This document shows, piece by piece, positions 44,901 through 55,510 of a DNA stretch of 64,000 nt (position 1 is its first letter; every line of letters starts with the position of its first letter). Made by a program: the position numbers and the translations under genes. The notes below the pieces were generated by a model. The model was not told where the DNA came from. It was given only the letters and a program-made list of their open reading frames with translations, and ran no database searches. Source of the stretch: Oscillospiraceae bacterium. Lineage in GTDB: Bacteria > Bacillota > Clostridia > Oscillospirales > Oscillospiraceae. The DNA lies in contig SVKO01000003.1 of assembly GCA_015068455.1 (NCBI GenBank), positions 248,001 through 312,000 on the forward strand, written 5' to 3'.

Positions 44901-47900
44901 ATGGCATTCGTTCATCTTCACGTCCATACCGAATACAGCCTGCTCGACGGCGCATGCCGCATCGGCTCGATCATGGAGCGGGTCAAGGCGCTGGGGCAGG
45001 ACGCCGTGGCCATCACGGACCACGGCGTTATGTACGGCGTCATTGATTTTTACAAGGCCGCCAAGGCCGCCGGCATACGCCCCATCATCGGCTGCGAGGT
45101 CTATGTGGCCCCGCGCGGCATGCGCGACCGCGTCCACGGCCTCGACAGCGAGGCCAGGCACCTGGTGCTGCTGTGCGAAAACGAGGAAGGCTACCGGAAT
45201 CTGAGCCAGATGGTCTCCCGCGCCTTCCAGGAGGGCTTTTACGGCAAGCCCCGGGTGGATCTGGAGCTGCTGCGCAGGCATTCCGGGGGCCTCATCGCCC
45301 TGTCCGCCTGCCTGGCAGGGGAGATCCCCCGCCGTCTGATGGACGATGATTATGCCGGGGCGAAGGAGAAGGCCCTGGAGCTTTCTGAGATCTTCGGGCC
45401 GGAGCACTTCTATCTCGAACTGCAGGATCACGGCATCGCCGAGCAGACGAGGGTGAATCAGGGCATCCTGCGCCTGGCCCGGGAAACCGGTCTGCCCCTC
45501 GTCGCCACCAACGACGCCCACTACCTGACCGAGGAGGACGCCGATCTCCAGGATGTGCTCATGTGCATCCAGATGGGCAAGACCGTGGACGATCCGAACC
45601 GCATGCGCTTCGAGACCCGGGAATTCTACCTCAAGTCCGAGGCGCAGATGCGCGCCCTCTTCCCCCAGGCCCCGGAGGCCGTCGAAAACACCGCGAAGAT
45701 CGCCGAACGCTGCCGGGTGGAGTTCGAATTCAACAACTATCATCTGCCCCTGTTCCACTGCCCCGAGGGCTACGACAGCTGGGGCTATTTCTCCAAGCTC
45801 TGCACCGAGGGCTTCAACGCACGCTACCCGGATCCGCCCGAAGGATATCGGGAACGGCTGGAATATGAAATGTCCATGATCCGCAAAATGGGCTATGTGG
45901 ACTATTTCCTCATCGTCGGGGATTTTGTCGGCTACGCCAAGGGCCAGGGGATCCCCGTGGGCCCCGGCCGCGGCAGCGCGGCGGGCGCCATGGTGTCCTA
46001 CTGCCTGGGCATCACGGACATCGACCCCATGAAATACAGCCTGTATTTCGAGCGCTTCCTCAACCCCGAGCGCGTCTCCATGCCGGATATCGACATGGAT
46101 TTCTGCCAGAACCGCCGCGGCGAGGTCATCGACTACGTCACGCGCAAGTACGGCGCCGACCATGTGGCGCAGATCGTCACCTTCGGCACCATGGCCGCCC
46201 GGGGCGCCATCCGCGATGTGGGCAGGGCGCTGAACTTCACCTATGCCGAGACCGACGTGGTGGCCAAGCTCATTCCCTCCACGCTGCATATGACCCTGGC
46301 CGAGGCGCTGAAGGTCTCTCCCCAGCTCAAGGCCATGTATGACGACGACGAGCGGGTGAAGAAGCTCATCGACACCGCCCGGGCCATCGAAGGCCTGCCC
46401 CGCAACACCTCCACCCATGCCGCCGGCGTGGTCATTACGAAGGATCCCGTCAGCGACTACGTGCCTCTGGCACGCAACGACGATACCATCGTCACCCAGT
46501 TCACCATGACCACCATCGAGGAGCTGGGCCTTTTGAAAATGGACTTTTTGGGCCTGCGCAACCTCACGGTCATCGACGACGCCGAGCGGCAGATTCGCCG
46601 CACCGTGCCGGAGTTCTCCATGAAGCGCATCCCCGAGGACGACGACGCCACCTTCGTCATGCTCTCCGAGGGCAGGACCCAGGGCGTATTCCAGCTGGAA
46701 TCCGCGGGCATCACAGGCGTGTGCGTCAATATGAAGCCCCACTCCATCGAGGATCTGACGGCCATCGTGGCCCTGTACCGCCCCGGCCCCATGGAGTCCA
46801 TCCCCCGATTCATCGACAATAAATTCCACCCGGAGAAGATCCGCTACCAGACCCCGCTTTTAGAGCCGATCCTGGCCGTCACCTACGGCTGCATCGTCTA
46901 CCAGGAGCAGGTCATCGAGATCTTCCGCCGGCTGGGCGGCTATACGCTGGGCCAGGCGGACATGATGCGCCGGGCCATCTCCAAGAAAAAGCAGAATGTC
47001 ATCGTGGCCGAGCGCCGCGGCTTCGTCTACGGCGACCCGGAGCGGGGCATCCCCGGCGCCATCGCAAACGGGGTGCCGGAATCCGTCGCTCAGGCCATCT
47101 ACGATGAGATCCTGGATTTCGCCAACTACGCCTTCAACAAGGCCCACGCCGTATGCTACGCCAAGGTGGCCTACGACACGGCCTATCTCAAGTGCCACTA
47201 TCCCAAGCAGTATATGGCGGCGCTGATGACCTCGGTGCTGGACAGCTCGACGAAGATCGCGGGCTATATCGCCGAGTGCCGGGACATGGGCATCGCCCTG
47301 CTGCCCCCGGACATCAACCGCTCCGAGGACAAGTTCACCGTGGAGCCCGGCGGCATCCGCTTCGGCCTGGCGGCGGTGAAAAACATCGGCAAGGGCCTGA
47401 TCCAGACCGTGGTCTGCGAACGCGAGCGCAACGGCCCCTATTCCACCTTTGAAGCCCTGTGCCGGCGGTTGTCGGATACCGAACTCAACAAGCGCGCCAT
47501 GGAAAACCTGATCAAATGCGGGGCCATGGACGGCTTCGGCCTGCGGCGCAGCCAGCTCCTGCGGATCTATGAGCCGCTGATGGACGCCGTCAGCGACAAC
47601 AAAAAACGAAATGTATCCGGCCAGATCGGCATGTTCGACATGGGCCGGGAGGAGAGCGAGGCCATCCCCGTGCCGGATGTGCCGGAGCTGAGCAAACGCG
47701 AACGCATGGCCATGGAGAAGGAGACCACCGGCCTGTATCTGACGGGGCACCCCATGGACGAGTATCGTGAGGCCCTGCGCGGCGCCCGGGTGGAATCCAT
47801 CGGCGCGATCATGGCCAGCTTCTCCGACGATGACGGCCGGTTCTCCGACGAGCAGATCGTTTCCGTCGCCGGTATCGTCCAGTCGGTGCGCATGAAGACC

Positions 47901-48344
47901 ACCCGCAACCACTCCATGATGGCCTATGTGGTCCTGGAGGACGACGCGGCGGCCATCGAGATGCTGGCCTTCTCCAATACGCTGGAGCAGTACGGCTCGC
48001 TTCTGAGCGAGAACAGCGCCGTGGTGGTCACGGGCAGGCTCTCCGTGCGGGACGAAAAGGAACCCCAGATGATCGTGAACCGCGTGCGGCCCATCGGCGA
48101 GGTGGCAGACAGCGCCCCCGGCGCCGCGCCGGCAGAGCAGACGCTCTATCTGCGCCTTTCCGGACAGGATGATCCCCGGCTGGGGAAGGTGAAGGCGATC
48201 CTCAATATGTTCCCCGGACAGGGGAAAACGGTGCTGTTCTTCGCCGATACCCGCACCCGATACGCCGCGAAATGCGCCGTGCGCGCGGATATGCTCCGGG
48301 AGCTGTCCGATCTGCTGGGAGCCGACAGTGTGGTGCTCCGATAA
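44901..48344 (+). CDS. dnaE: DNA polymerase III alpha subunit DnaE
   Basis: A 1147-residue replicative polymerase of the DnaE type. The N-terminal PHP domain (HLHVHTEYSLLDGACRI, ITDHGVMYG) has its metal-binding residues. The catalytic core includes GPGRGSAAGAMVSYCLGI and PDIDMDFCQNRRGEVIDYV, holding the catalytic Asp pair. The middle RNTSTHAAGVVI and YQEQVIEI regions and the C-terminal OB domain (VSVAGIVQSVRMKTTRN) are normal. GGAG lies just before the ATG, in a tight unit with whiA. Confidence 0.97.
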   Translation: MAFVHLHVHTEYSLLDGACRIGSIMERVKALGQDAVAITDHGVMYGVIDFYKAAKAAGIRPIIGCEVYVAPRGMRDRVHGLDSEARHLVLLCENEEGYRNLSQMVSRAFQEGFYGKPRVDLELLRRHSGGLIALSACLAGEIPRRLMDDDYAGAKEKALELSEIFGPEHFYLELQDHGIAEQTRVNQGILRLARETGLPLVATNDAHYLTEEDADLQDVLMCIQMGKTVDDPNRMRFETREFYLKSEAQMRALFPQAPEAVENTAKIAERCRVEFEFNNYHLPLFHCPEGYDSWGYFSKLCTEGFNARYPDPPEGYRERLEYEMSMIRKMGYVDYFLIVGDFVGYAKGQGIPVGPGRGSAAGAMVSYCLGITDIDPMKYSLYFERFLNPERVSMPDIDMDFCQNRRGEVIDYVTRKYGADHVAQIVTFGTMAARGAIRDVGRALNFTYAETDVVAKLIPSTLHMTLAEALKVSPQLKAMYDDDERVKKLIDTARAIEGLPRNTSTHAAGVVITKDPVSDYVPLARNDDTIVTQFTMTTIEELGLLKMDFLGLRNLTVIDDAERQIRRTVPEFSMKRIPEDDDATFVMLSEGRTQGVFQLESAGITGVCVNMKPHSIEDLTAIVALYRPGPMESIPRFIDNKFHPEKIRYQTPLLEPILAVTYGCIVYQEQVIEIFRRLGGYTLGQADMMRRAISKKKQNVIVAERRGFVYGDPERGIPGAIANGVPESVAQAIYDEILDFANYAFNKAHAVCYAKVAYDTAYLKCHYPKQYMAALMTSVLDSSTKIAGYIAECRDMGIALLPPDINRSEDKFTVEPGGIRFGLAAVKNIGKGLIQTVVCERERNGPYSTFEALCRRLSDTELNKRAMENLIKCGAMDGFGLRRSQLLRIYEPLMDAVSDNKKRNVSGQIGMFDMGREESEAIPVPDVPELSKRERMAMEKETTGLYLTGHPMDEYREALRGARVESIGAIMASFSDDDGRFSDEQIVSVAGIVQSVRMKTTRNHSMMAYVVLEDDAAAIEMLAFSNTLEQYGSLLSENSAVVVTGRLSVRDEKEPQMIVNRVRPIGEVADSAPGAAPAEQTLYLRLSGQDDPRLGKVKAILNMFPGQGKTVLFFADTRTRYAAKCAVRADMLRELSDLLGADSVVLR

Positions 48345-48379
48345 CCGTAAAATATTATTTCAAACCGGCGACAAAAATA

Positions 48380-48408
48380 TCGCCATTCGGCAAAAAATAT
48401 GTTATAAT
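48380..48408 (+). promoter_or_regulatory. predicted promoter of the FG-GAP-like lipoprotein/two-component operon
   Basis: TCGCCA, 17-bp spacer, TATAAT. The -10 is perfect; the -35 is poor. Confidence 0.5.
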
Positions 48409-48439
48409 AAAAAGAACGTTTGAGAGGGGGGAGGCTGCC

Positions 48440-49762
48440 ATGCACATCAAAAAAGCGCTGCTCGTTTTTGCGGCGGCGCTGATGATCCTGCCCCTGAGCG
48501 GCTGCCTCCAGTCGGCGGAGGATCTGTACGCCCTGCCCAGGCAGTCAGACGAATACTATACGCTTCAAAATCAGATCGAAGCCGTCCTGGATACCGGCGC
48601 GGAATACTCCGCCCCGGTGGCCGGCGACCGCCGTCAGGCGGTGCAGCTGGCGGATCTGGACTCCGACGGCCAGAAGGAGGCCATCGTTTTCCTCCGCACC
48701 CAGGGGGAAAAGCCCCTGAAGATCTATATTTATAAAAAGACCGAAGCGGGCTATGAAGAATACGCTGTGATCGAGGGCGACGGAAGCGCCTTCGCCAGCG
48801 TGGATTTCCGCCAGATCGATACGGCCCTGGGCCTGGAGCTGGTGGTGGGGCGGCAGGTCAGCGATCAGTTGCCCCAGACGCTGAGCGTCTATACCATGGA
48901 CGGCGGGCAGGCGTCGGAGCTTTTGAGCGTCAGCTGCATCCGTCATACCCTGGCGGATCTGAACGGCAACGGCCTGGAGGACCTGCTGGTCTTCCGCACC
49001 GACGAGGATGCCGGCGTCGGCCTGACCGAGTACTACAGCTGGACCGGTACCGGGCTGGAGCTGGTGGGCTCCGCGGACATGAGCGCCGCGCTGACGCCCG
49101 AGAGCATCCGGCGCGTCATCGGCGGCATGATGCAGCAAAATACGCCTGCGGTATTCGTGGCCAGCGCCTATGAGGAATCCACCATCGTGACAGACGTGTT
49201 TGTTCTTTCCGACGGCGTGTTTACCAATGTCTCATCCCTGGGGGACAATCCCGACGACCTCTCCCGCATCCGCCACCGCGGCCTGTACGCGGCGGATGTG
49301 GACGGCGACGGCCTGATCGAGCTGCCCCGCGCCGTGGCGCTGCCGAAGCTCGGCGGCGACGAGGCGCCTGCATACAATAAGATCCAGTGGTATAATCTGC
49401 GCACCGACGGCTCCCGGCGATATAAGCTGACCACCTTCCACAACCATACCGACGGCTGGTTTGTGGAGCTGCTGCCGGACTGGGAGGAATCCCTGGCTGT
49501 GGACTATGTCCGCGATCCCCAGCAGCTGCCCTGTTACCGGTTCTTCCGGGCAGGCGCCGGCACTCCCGCAGAGCGGTTCGTGATCTATGCCTTCACCGGC
49601 GCGGACGCGGCCGAGCTCGCCCGGTCAGACGGACGCTTCCCCCTGGGGGAGAAGGGCGACGTATTCTACGCCGGGCAGATTTACGACGACAGCATCACCC
49701 GGGCGCAGCTGGAGCAGGCGTTCCACTTTATTTCGACCGACTGGAATTCCGGTGAAGTGTAG
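48440..49762 (+). CDS. lipoprotein with DxDxDG (FG-GAP/VCBS-like) repeats
   Basis: A 440-residue exported protein. The signal ends LPLSGC, with Cys22 lipidated. Three calcium-loop-like motifs recur: ADLDSDGQKEAIV, ADLNGNGLEDLLV and ADVDGDGLIELPR, spaced by about 100 residues, as in beta-propeller blades of the FG-GAP/VCBS class. The ATG has GGAGG 6 bp upstream. It lies 18 bp ahead of a response regulator gene and is in the same operon as the sensor kinase, so it may feed an extracellular signal to that sensor. Function otherwise unknown. Confidence 0.82.
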   Translation: MHIKKALLVFAAALMILPLSGCLQSAEDLYALPRQSDEYYTLQNQIEAVLDTGAEYSAPVAGDRRQAVQLADLDSDGQKEAIVFLRTQGEKPLKIYIYKKTEAGYEEYAVIEGDGSAFASVDFRQIDTALGLELVVGRQVSDQLPQTLSVYTMDGGQASELLSVSCIRHTLADLNGNGLEDLLVFRTDEDAGVGLTEYYSWTGTGLELVGSADMSAALTPESIRRVIGGMMQQNTPAVFVASAYEESTIVTDVFVLSDGVFTNVSSLGDNPDDLSRIRHRGLYAADVDGDGLIELPRAVALPKLGGDEAPAYNKIQWYNLRTDGSRRYKLTTFHNHTDGWFVELLPDWEESLAVDYVRDPQQLPCYRFFRAGAGTPAERFVIYAFTGADAAELARSDGRFPLGEKGDVFYAGQIYDDSITRAQLEQAFHFISTDWNSGEV

Positions 49763-49780
49763 AAGTGTAAAGGAGAAGGC

Positions 49781-50467
49781 ATGAAAAAAGTACTGATTTT
49801 AGAGGACGAGGTCAGCATTCGCAGCTTTGTGGTGATCAATCTGAAGCGCGCCGGCTACGATACCATCGAGGCCGGCACCGGGGCCGAGGCCCTGGAGCGG
49901 CTGAAGGAGAACCCGGACATCGGCGTGGCGATCCTGGATATCATGCTGCCCGACATCGACGGCTTTGAGGTCTGCCGCAGCATCCGTGCCACCAACAAAT
50001 CCATCGGCATCATCATGCTGACGGCCCGCACGCAGGAGATGGACAAGGTCACGGGGCTCATGACCGGCGCCGACGACTATGTGACCAAACCCTTCTCACC
50101 CGCCGAGCTGACCGCCCGCATCGATGCCCTCTACCGCCGCATCGGCGGCGACGGCGGCCAGGACGCGGAGCTTTTGAGCCACGGCCCCTTCGTGCTCAAC
50201 ACCCGCAACCGCACCCTGGAGAAGAACGGCGTGCGCATCCGCCTGACCCAGGTGGAGTATGCCATCATGAAGCTGTTTATGCACAATCCCGGCCGGGCCC
50301 TGTCCCGCGAGGAGATCCTCACCACCGTCTGGGGCCGGGACTATGACGGCGAACTCAAGATCGTGGACGTCAACATCCGCCGTCTGCGGCTCAAAATCGA
50401 AGACGACACGGCCAATCCCGTCTACATCACCACGGATTGGGGCTACGGCTATAAATGGGGGATCTGA
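49781..50467 (+). CDS. OmpR/PhoB family response regulator
   Basis: A 228-residue two-domain regulator. Receiver: LEDEVSIRSF acidic pocket, phospho-acceptor Asp53 in ILDIMLPDIDG, LTAR and the Lys in TKPFSP. The winged-helix output domain ends with VDVNIRRLRLKIEDD and TDWGYGYKW. Its stop overlaps the kinase start (ATGA). The Ser/Thr-rich linker is short. The target genes are unknown; the most likely local target is its own operon. Confidence 0.95.
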   Translation: MKKVLILEDEVSIRSFVVINLKRAGYDTIEAGTGAEALERLKENPDIGVAILDIMLPDIDGFEVCRSIRATNKSIGIIMLTARTQEMDKVTGLMTGADDYVTKPFSPAELTARIDALYRRIGGDGGQDAELLSHGPFVLNTRNRTLEKNGVRIRLTQVEYAIMKLFMHNPGRALSREEILTTVWGRDYDGELKIVDVNIRRLRLKIEDDTANPVYITTDWGYGYKWGI

Positions 50468-51903
50468 TGGAAAACGAGCACGGACACAAAAACCACAGCG
50501 GGATCCAGCGCCGCTGGATGACGAATATCGTCAGCTGGCTGGTGGCGCTGATCGTGCTGTCGGTGGTTGTGACCTTTCTCACGGTGCAGGGCTATTATTA
50601 TTCCAATATGCGCTCCGGCATGGAGGCCAAGGCCCGGACGGCTTCGGATTTCTTCAGCAACTACATCAACCTGAGCTACAACGAATATTACCAGTCCTGC
50701 GTGATGCTTACGCAGACATTTGAAGATAAAAACAAGATGGAGATGCAGTTCATCGGCGCCGACGGCGGCATCGTCGCCTCCAGCTCCGGCCTGTGGGCCG
50801 GCAGCGCGCCGGGCACCTCCGACATTGACGAGGCCATGGCGCTGGGGAATATTGCCGTCTTTTCCGGCAAAAGCCCGCAGACCGGCGAACGCATCCTGGC
50901 GGTGTCCGCCCCGGTGGAGTATACCAACGGGGAGACCATCGGCGTGCTACGCTATGTGTCCAGCCTGTCCCGGGCGGACCGGCAGATCCTGCGCTTTGCC
51001 CTGGTGCTGCTGTTCGTGGCGGCGGCCCTGCTGTCCATGCTGCTCATCAGCAGCCGGTTCTTCATCCGCTCCATTCTCGATCCTGTACGGGAGATCAGCG
51101 CCACTGCCCAGCGCATCGCAGACGGCAGCTACGGCGCTCAGATCAGCACCACCTATGACGATGAGCTCGGCGACCTGGCCCGTACCATCAATGAAATGTC
51201 CGACCAGATCGCCCGGACGGAGAAGATGCAGAGCGAATTCATCTCCTCCGTGTCCCATGAGCTGCGCACCCCGCTGACGGCCATCTCCGGCTGGAGCGAG
51301 ACCCTGCTGGCCGCCGATCAGATGAATGAGGACGATACCCGCCGGGGACTTCTCATCATCTCCCGGGAGGCGCGGCGCCTGACGGGCATGGTGGAGGAGC
51401 TGCTGGAGTTCACCCGTATCCAGGACGGCCGCTTCACCCTGAATATGCAGCCCTGCGATCTGCGCGCCGACTTTGAGGATACGGTCTTCATGTACGGCAG
51501 CCGTCTGCGCCAGGAGGGCATTGAACTCACCTATCTGGAAAACGACGACCCCATCCCCGAAATCACCTGCGACGGCGCCCGCCTGCGCCAGGTATTCCTG
51601 AATATTCTCGACAACGCCGCCAAGCACGGCGGCGAGGGCAAGCGCATCACCGCAGCCATCGGTATGGACGGCAGCGACGTGGTCATCACCATCCGTGATT
51701 TCGGGCCGGGCATCCCCGATGAGGAGATGCCCCATGTGAAAAAGAAATTCTATAAGGGCAGCTCCAAGGCCCGCGGCAGCGGCATCGGCCTGGCGGTGTG
51801 CGATGAGATCGTCACCCGCCACGGCGGCACGCTGACCCTGCGCAACGCCGAAGGCGGCGGCACGGAGGTCATCGTCCGGCTGCCCGCCGCGGAAAACGGA
51901 TAA
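50467..51903 (+). CDS. sensor histidine kinase
   Basis: A 478-residue membrane kinase: helix one at about residues 21-45, an extracellular sensor of about 130 residues, helix two at about 175-200, a HAMP segment (RSILDPVREISATAQRIADG), then the phospho-acceptor FISSVSHELRTPLTAI (His264). ATP-binding boxes are NILDNAAKHG, RDFGPGIP and SKARGSGIGLAVC. ATG 50467 overlaps the regulator stop. It should pair with the adjacent response regulator and, by position, with the FG-GAP-like lipoprotein. Confidence 0.95.
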   Translation: MENEHGHKNHSGIQRRWMTNIVSWLVALIVLSVVVTFLTVQGYYYSNMRSGMEAKARTASDFFSNYINLSYNEYYQSCVMLTQTFEDKNKMEMQFIGADGGIVASSSGLWAGSAPGTSDIDEAMALGNIAVFSGKSPQTGERILAVSAPVEYTNGETIGVLRYVSSLSRADRQILRFALVLLFVAAALLSMLLISSRFFIRSILDPVREISATAQRIADGSYGAQISTTYDDELGDLARTINEMSDQIARTEKMQSEFISSVSHELRTPLTAISGWSETLLAADQMNEDDTRRGLLIISREARRLTGMVEELLEFTRIQDGRFTLNMQPCDLRADFEDTVFMYGSRLRQEGIELTYLENDDPIPEITCDGARLRQVFLNILDNAAKHGGEGKRITAAIGMDGSDVVITIRDFGPGIPDEEMPHVKKKFYKGSSKARGSGIGLAVCDEIVTRHGGTLTLRNAEGGGTEVIVRLPAAENG

Positions 51904-51948
51904 AAGCAGACGGCCGGAATGCGGCGCTTGTCTGCAAAAGAGGTATCT

Positions 51949-52920
51949 ATGAACAACAACCAGCAACCCCAGGAAAAATTCAAAACAATGATCGGCGGTC
52001 AGGCCCTCATCGAGGGCATCCTGATGCGCGGCCCCTATAAGCAGGCCATCGTGGTGCGTTCGCCGGACGGCATCGTGGAAAAGGTGGAGGATCTGAAGCT
52101 CAACAAGGACAAAAACCCCATCATCCGGCTGCCCCTGATCCGCGGCGTGGTGACCTTCTTTTCGTCCATGTACAACGGCGTCAAGGCGCTGATGTACTCC
52201 GCGGATTTTTTCCCCGAGGAGGAGGGAGATGAGCCGGAGGAGCCGAGCAAGCTGGACCTGTGGCTGGAGAAGAAGCTGGGCAATGAAAAAGCCAAGCAGG
52301 CGATCATTTACATTGCACTGGTGATCGGCATGGCTTTCTCGATCGGCCTGTTCTTCCTGCTGCCGATGCTGATTTCCGAATACGCTCTGTTCTGGGTCAG
52401 GAACCAGGCGGTGCTGAACCTCTGTGAAGGCGTCGTCCGCGTGGCCATTTTCCTGACATATCTGATTCTTGTATCCCGCATGAAGGATATGCGCCGGGTC
52501 TTTTCCTACCACGGCGCCGAGCACAAGACCATCCGCTGTTATGAGGCCAAGCTCCCCCTGACGGTGGAGAACGTCCGTCCCATGACCCGGCTGCACCCGC
52601 GCTGCGGCACCAGCTTCCTGTTTGTGGTGATGGTCATTTCGATTCTGGTATTCTCCGTGTTCACCTCCATTGTCCACATCAAATACAAGCTCCTCAAGGT
52701 GCTGTTCAAGCTCATGCTCCTGCCCATTGTGGTGGCCATCAGCTATGAGATCAACCGCTTTGTGGGCCGCCACAACAACTGGTTTACCCGCGCCATCTCC
52801 TGGCCCGGCATGTGGCTGCAGAACTTCACCACCAACGAGCCCGACGATTCCATGATCGAGGTGGCCATCCGTTCCCTCGAGCTGGTGACGCCGGAGGCCG
52901 AGGGCGCGGACGAATGGTAA
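51949..52920 (+). CDS. DUF1385 (YqhQ) family membrane protein
   Basis: A 323-residue protein of the DUF1385 family. GGQALIEGILMRGP and FFSSMYNGVKALMYSADF near the start and FSYHGAEHKTIRCYEA with RLHPRCGTSFLF are the conserved blocks. Three or four membrane helices are seen between residues 125 and 255. The role is unproven; in Bacillota it is often found beside prmC and prfA. AGAGG precedes the ATG. Its stop overlaps the prmC start. Confidence 0.92.
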   Translation: MNNNQQPQEKFKTMIGGQALIEGILMRGPYKQAIVVRSPDGIVEKVEDLKLNKDKNPIIRLPLIRGVVTFFSSMYNGVKALMYSADFFPEEEGDEPEEPSKLDLWLEKKLGNEKAKQAIIYIALVIGMAFSIGLFFLLPMLISEYALFWVRNQAVLNLCEGVVRVAIFLTYLILVSRMKDMRRVFSYHGAEHKTIRCYEAKLPLTVENVRPMTRLHPRCGTSFLFVVMVISILVFSVFTSIVHIKYKLLKVLFKLMLLPIVVAISYEINRFVGRHNNWFTRAISWPGMWLQNFTTNEPDDSMIEVAIRSLELVTPEAEGADEW

Positions 52921-53774
52921 AGAAATACGCGGATCTGTATCTGGAGGCCCGGCGCGCCCTGAAGGAGAGCTACGGCGAGCAGTCGGGCAGCGTCGCGCGG
53001 CAGCTGCTGAGCGCCGCTTCGGGCAAGACGCCGGAGGCCATCATCGCCGACTGTGACATCTATGCCTCCGAGGCCATCGAACAGACGATGGGGCAGTACC
53101 TGGAAAGAGCCCTGGCGGGGGAGCCCCTGGCCTACATCATCGGGCAGTGGGATTTTGCCGGCATGACCCTCACCGTCACGCCGGATACCCTCATTCCCCG
53201 GGACGATTCCATGGCGGTGACGGAGCTGGCGATCAAGACGGCCATGCATCTGCACGCCGAACCCCGGGTGCTGGATCTGTGCACCGGCACGGGCTGCATC
53301 GGCCTGGCCGTGGCCCGGCGGGTGAAGGACGCCCGGGTGGTGCTGGGGGATGTGTCCCCCGCGGCGGTGCGGGTGGCGAAGAAGAACGTCCAGGATCTGC
53401 ATCTGGGCGGCCGCGTCACCTGCCTGCAGGTGGACGTGTGCAAGCCGGCGGCGGCGTTTCTCGGCAAGTTCGATCTGATCGTTGCCAATCCCCCCTATAT
53501 CACGGACGCGGAGATGGATGATCTCCCGCCGGAGGTGGCGGATTACGAGCCGCATCTTGCCCTGCGGGGCGGCCCGGACGGCCTGGATCTGTACCGGGCA
53601 ATATTGGACAATTACACCGGCGCGCTGAATCCGGGCGGCTTTATCTGCTTCGAGTTCGGCATGGGCCAGCAGGATGCGGTCAGCGCCCTGCTCGACGCGC
53701 ACGGGTATGAGGTATTGACAACAAGAAAAGACCTGAGAAATGTGATCCGGGCGGTCCTTGCCCGGAAGAAATGA
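52914..53774 (+). CDS. prmC: peptide chain release factor N(5)-glutamine methyltransferase
   Basis: A 286-residue SAM methyltransferase that modifies the GGQ glutamine of release factors. The N-terminal helical domain leads to GEPLAYIIGQWDFAG, motif I LDLCTGTGCIGLAVA and the NPPYITDAEM catalytic motif. ATG 52914 overlaps the DUF1385 stop; the site is inside that gene (GGAGG near 52893). prfA, the usual neighbour, is not present; recA follows 12 bp later. Confidence 0.95.
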   Translation: MVKKYADLYLEARRALKESYGEQSGSVARQLLSAASGKTPEAIIADCDIYASEAIEQTMGQYLERALAGEPLAYIIGQWDFAGMTLTVTPDTLIPRDDSMAVTELAIKTAMHLHAEPRVLDLCTGTGCIGLAVARRVKDARVVLGDVSPAAVRVAKKNVQDLHLGGRVTCLQVDVCKPAAAFLGKFDLIVANPPYITDAEMDDLPPEVADYEPHLALRGGPDGLDLYRAILDNYTGALNPGGFICFEFGMGQQDAVSALLDAHGYEVLTTRKDLRNVIRAVLARKK

Positions 53775-53786
53775 GAGGAAGAACCT

Positions 53787-54883
<1,097 letters not shown>

Positions 54884-54887
<4 letters not shown>

Positions 54888-55510
54888 CCGTCGCTTCGAT
54901 CGCCGCGTCCCCCGACCGGCGGGGCCGGTACCGGGTGGAATTCTCCGACGGTTCGGCCATGAAGCTGCCGCCCTCGGTGATTGCGGACCTGTGTCTGTAT
55001 ACCGGGCGGGAGCTGGATGAATCGGAGTTCCGGCGGGTGCGCGAGGCCGAGCGCAAGGCCGACGCGAAGCAGCGGGCGGTGAACATCATCTCCGCCACGA
55101 CCGTCTCCGGCCGGGAGCTGAGCGACCGCCTGCGCCGCAAGGGCGCATCGGAGGCCGACGCCGCCGAGGCGGTGCAGTGGCTGCAGGAGCTCTGCCTGGT
55201 GGACGACGCCAGGACTGCCCGGCAGATCGTGGAGCGGGGCGTGCGCCGGGGCTACGGAGCGCGGCGCATCCGGCAGATCCTCTTTGAGAAGAAGATCCCC
55301 CGGGAATACTGGGACGAGGCCATGGAGGCCGTGCCCGAGCCGGACGGAGCCATCGACGACTATCTGCGCGCCAACCTGCGCGGCGCGCCGGATCAGAAAG
55401 AGCGCAAGCGCGTCTCCGACGCGCTGGTGCGCCGGGGCTTCGACTGGAGCGATATTTCCGCCGGCCTGCGCCGATACGGCGCGGAGCTGGAAGCAATGGA
55501 GGAGGAATAG
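54884..55510 (+). CDS. recX: regulatory protein RecX
   Basis: A 208-residue helical repeat protein that binds and restrains RecA filaments. The order [43 protein letters not shown] and [16 protein letters not shown] are three-helix RecX modules. The N-terminal extension (about 70 residues) is typical of Clostridia. Its start overlaps the recA stop, giving the usual coupled recA-recX pair. ATG 54884 has GACGACTTCGGCGA upstream, weak, so coupling drives translation. Confidence 0.9.

Noticed and set aside
44859..46829. A 656-codon minus-strand frame opposite dnaE
   Set aside because: Same type of His/Gly/Asp-rich shadow with no recognisable motif; dnaE is unambiguous.
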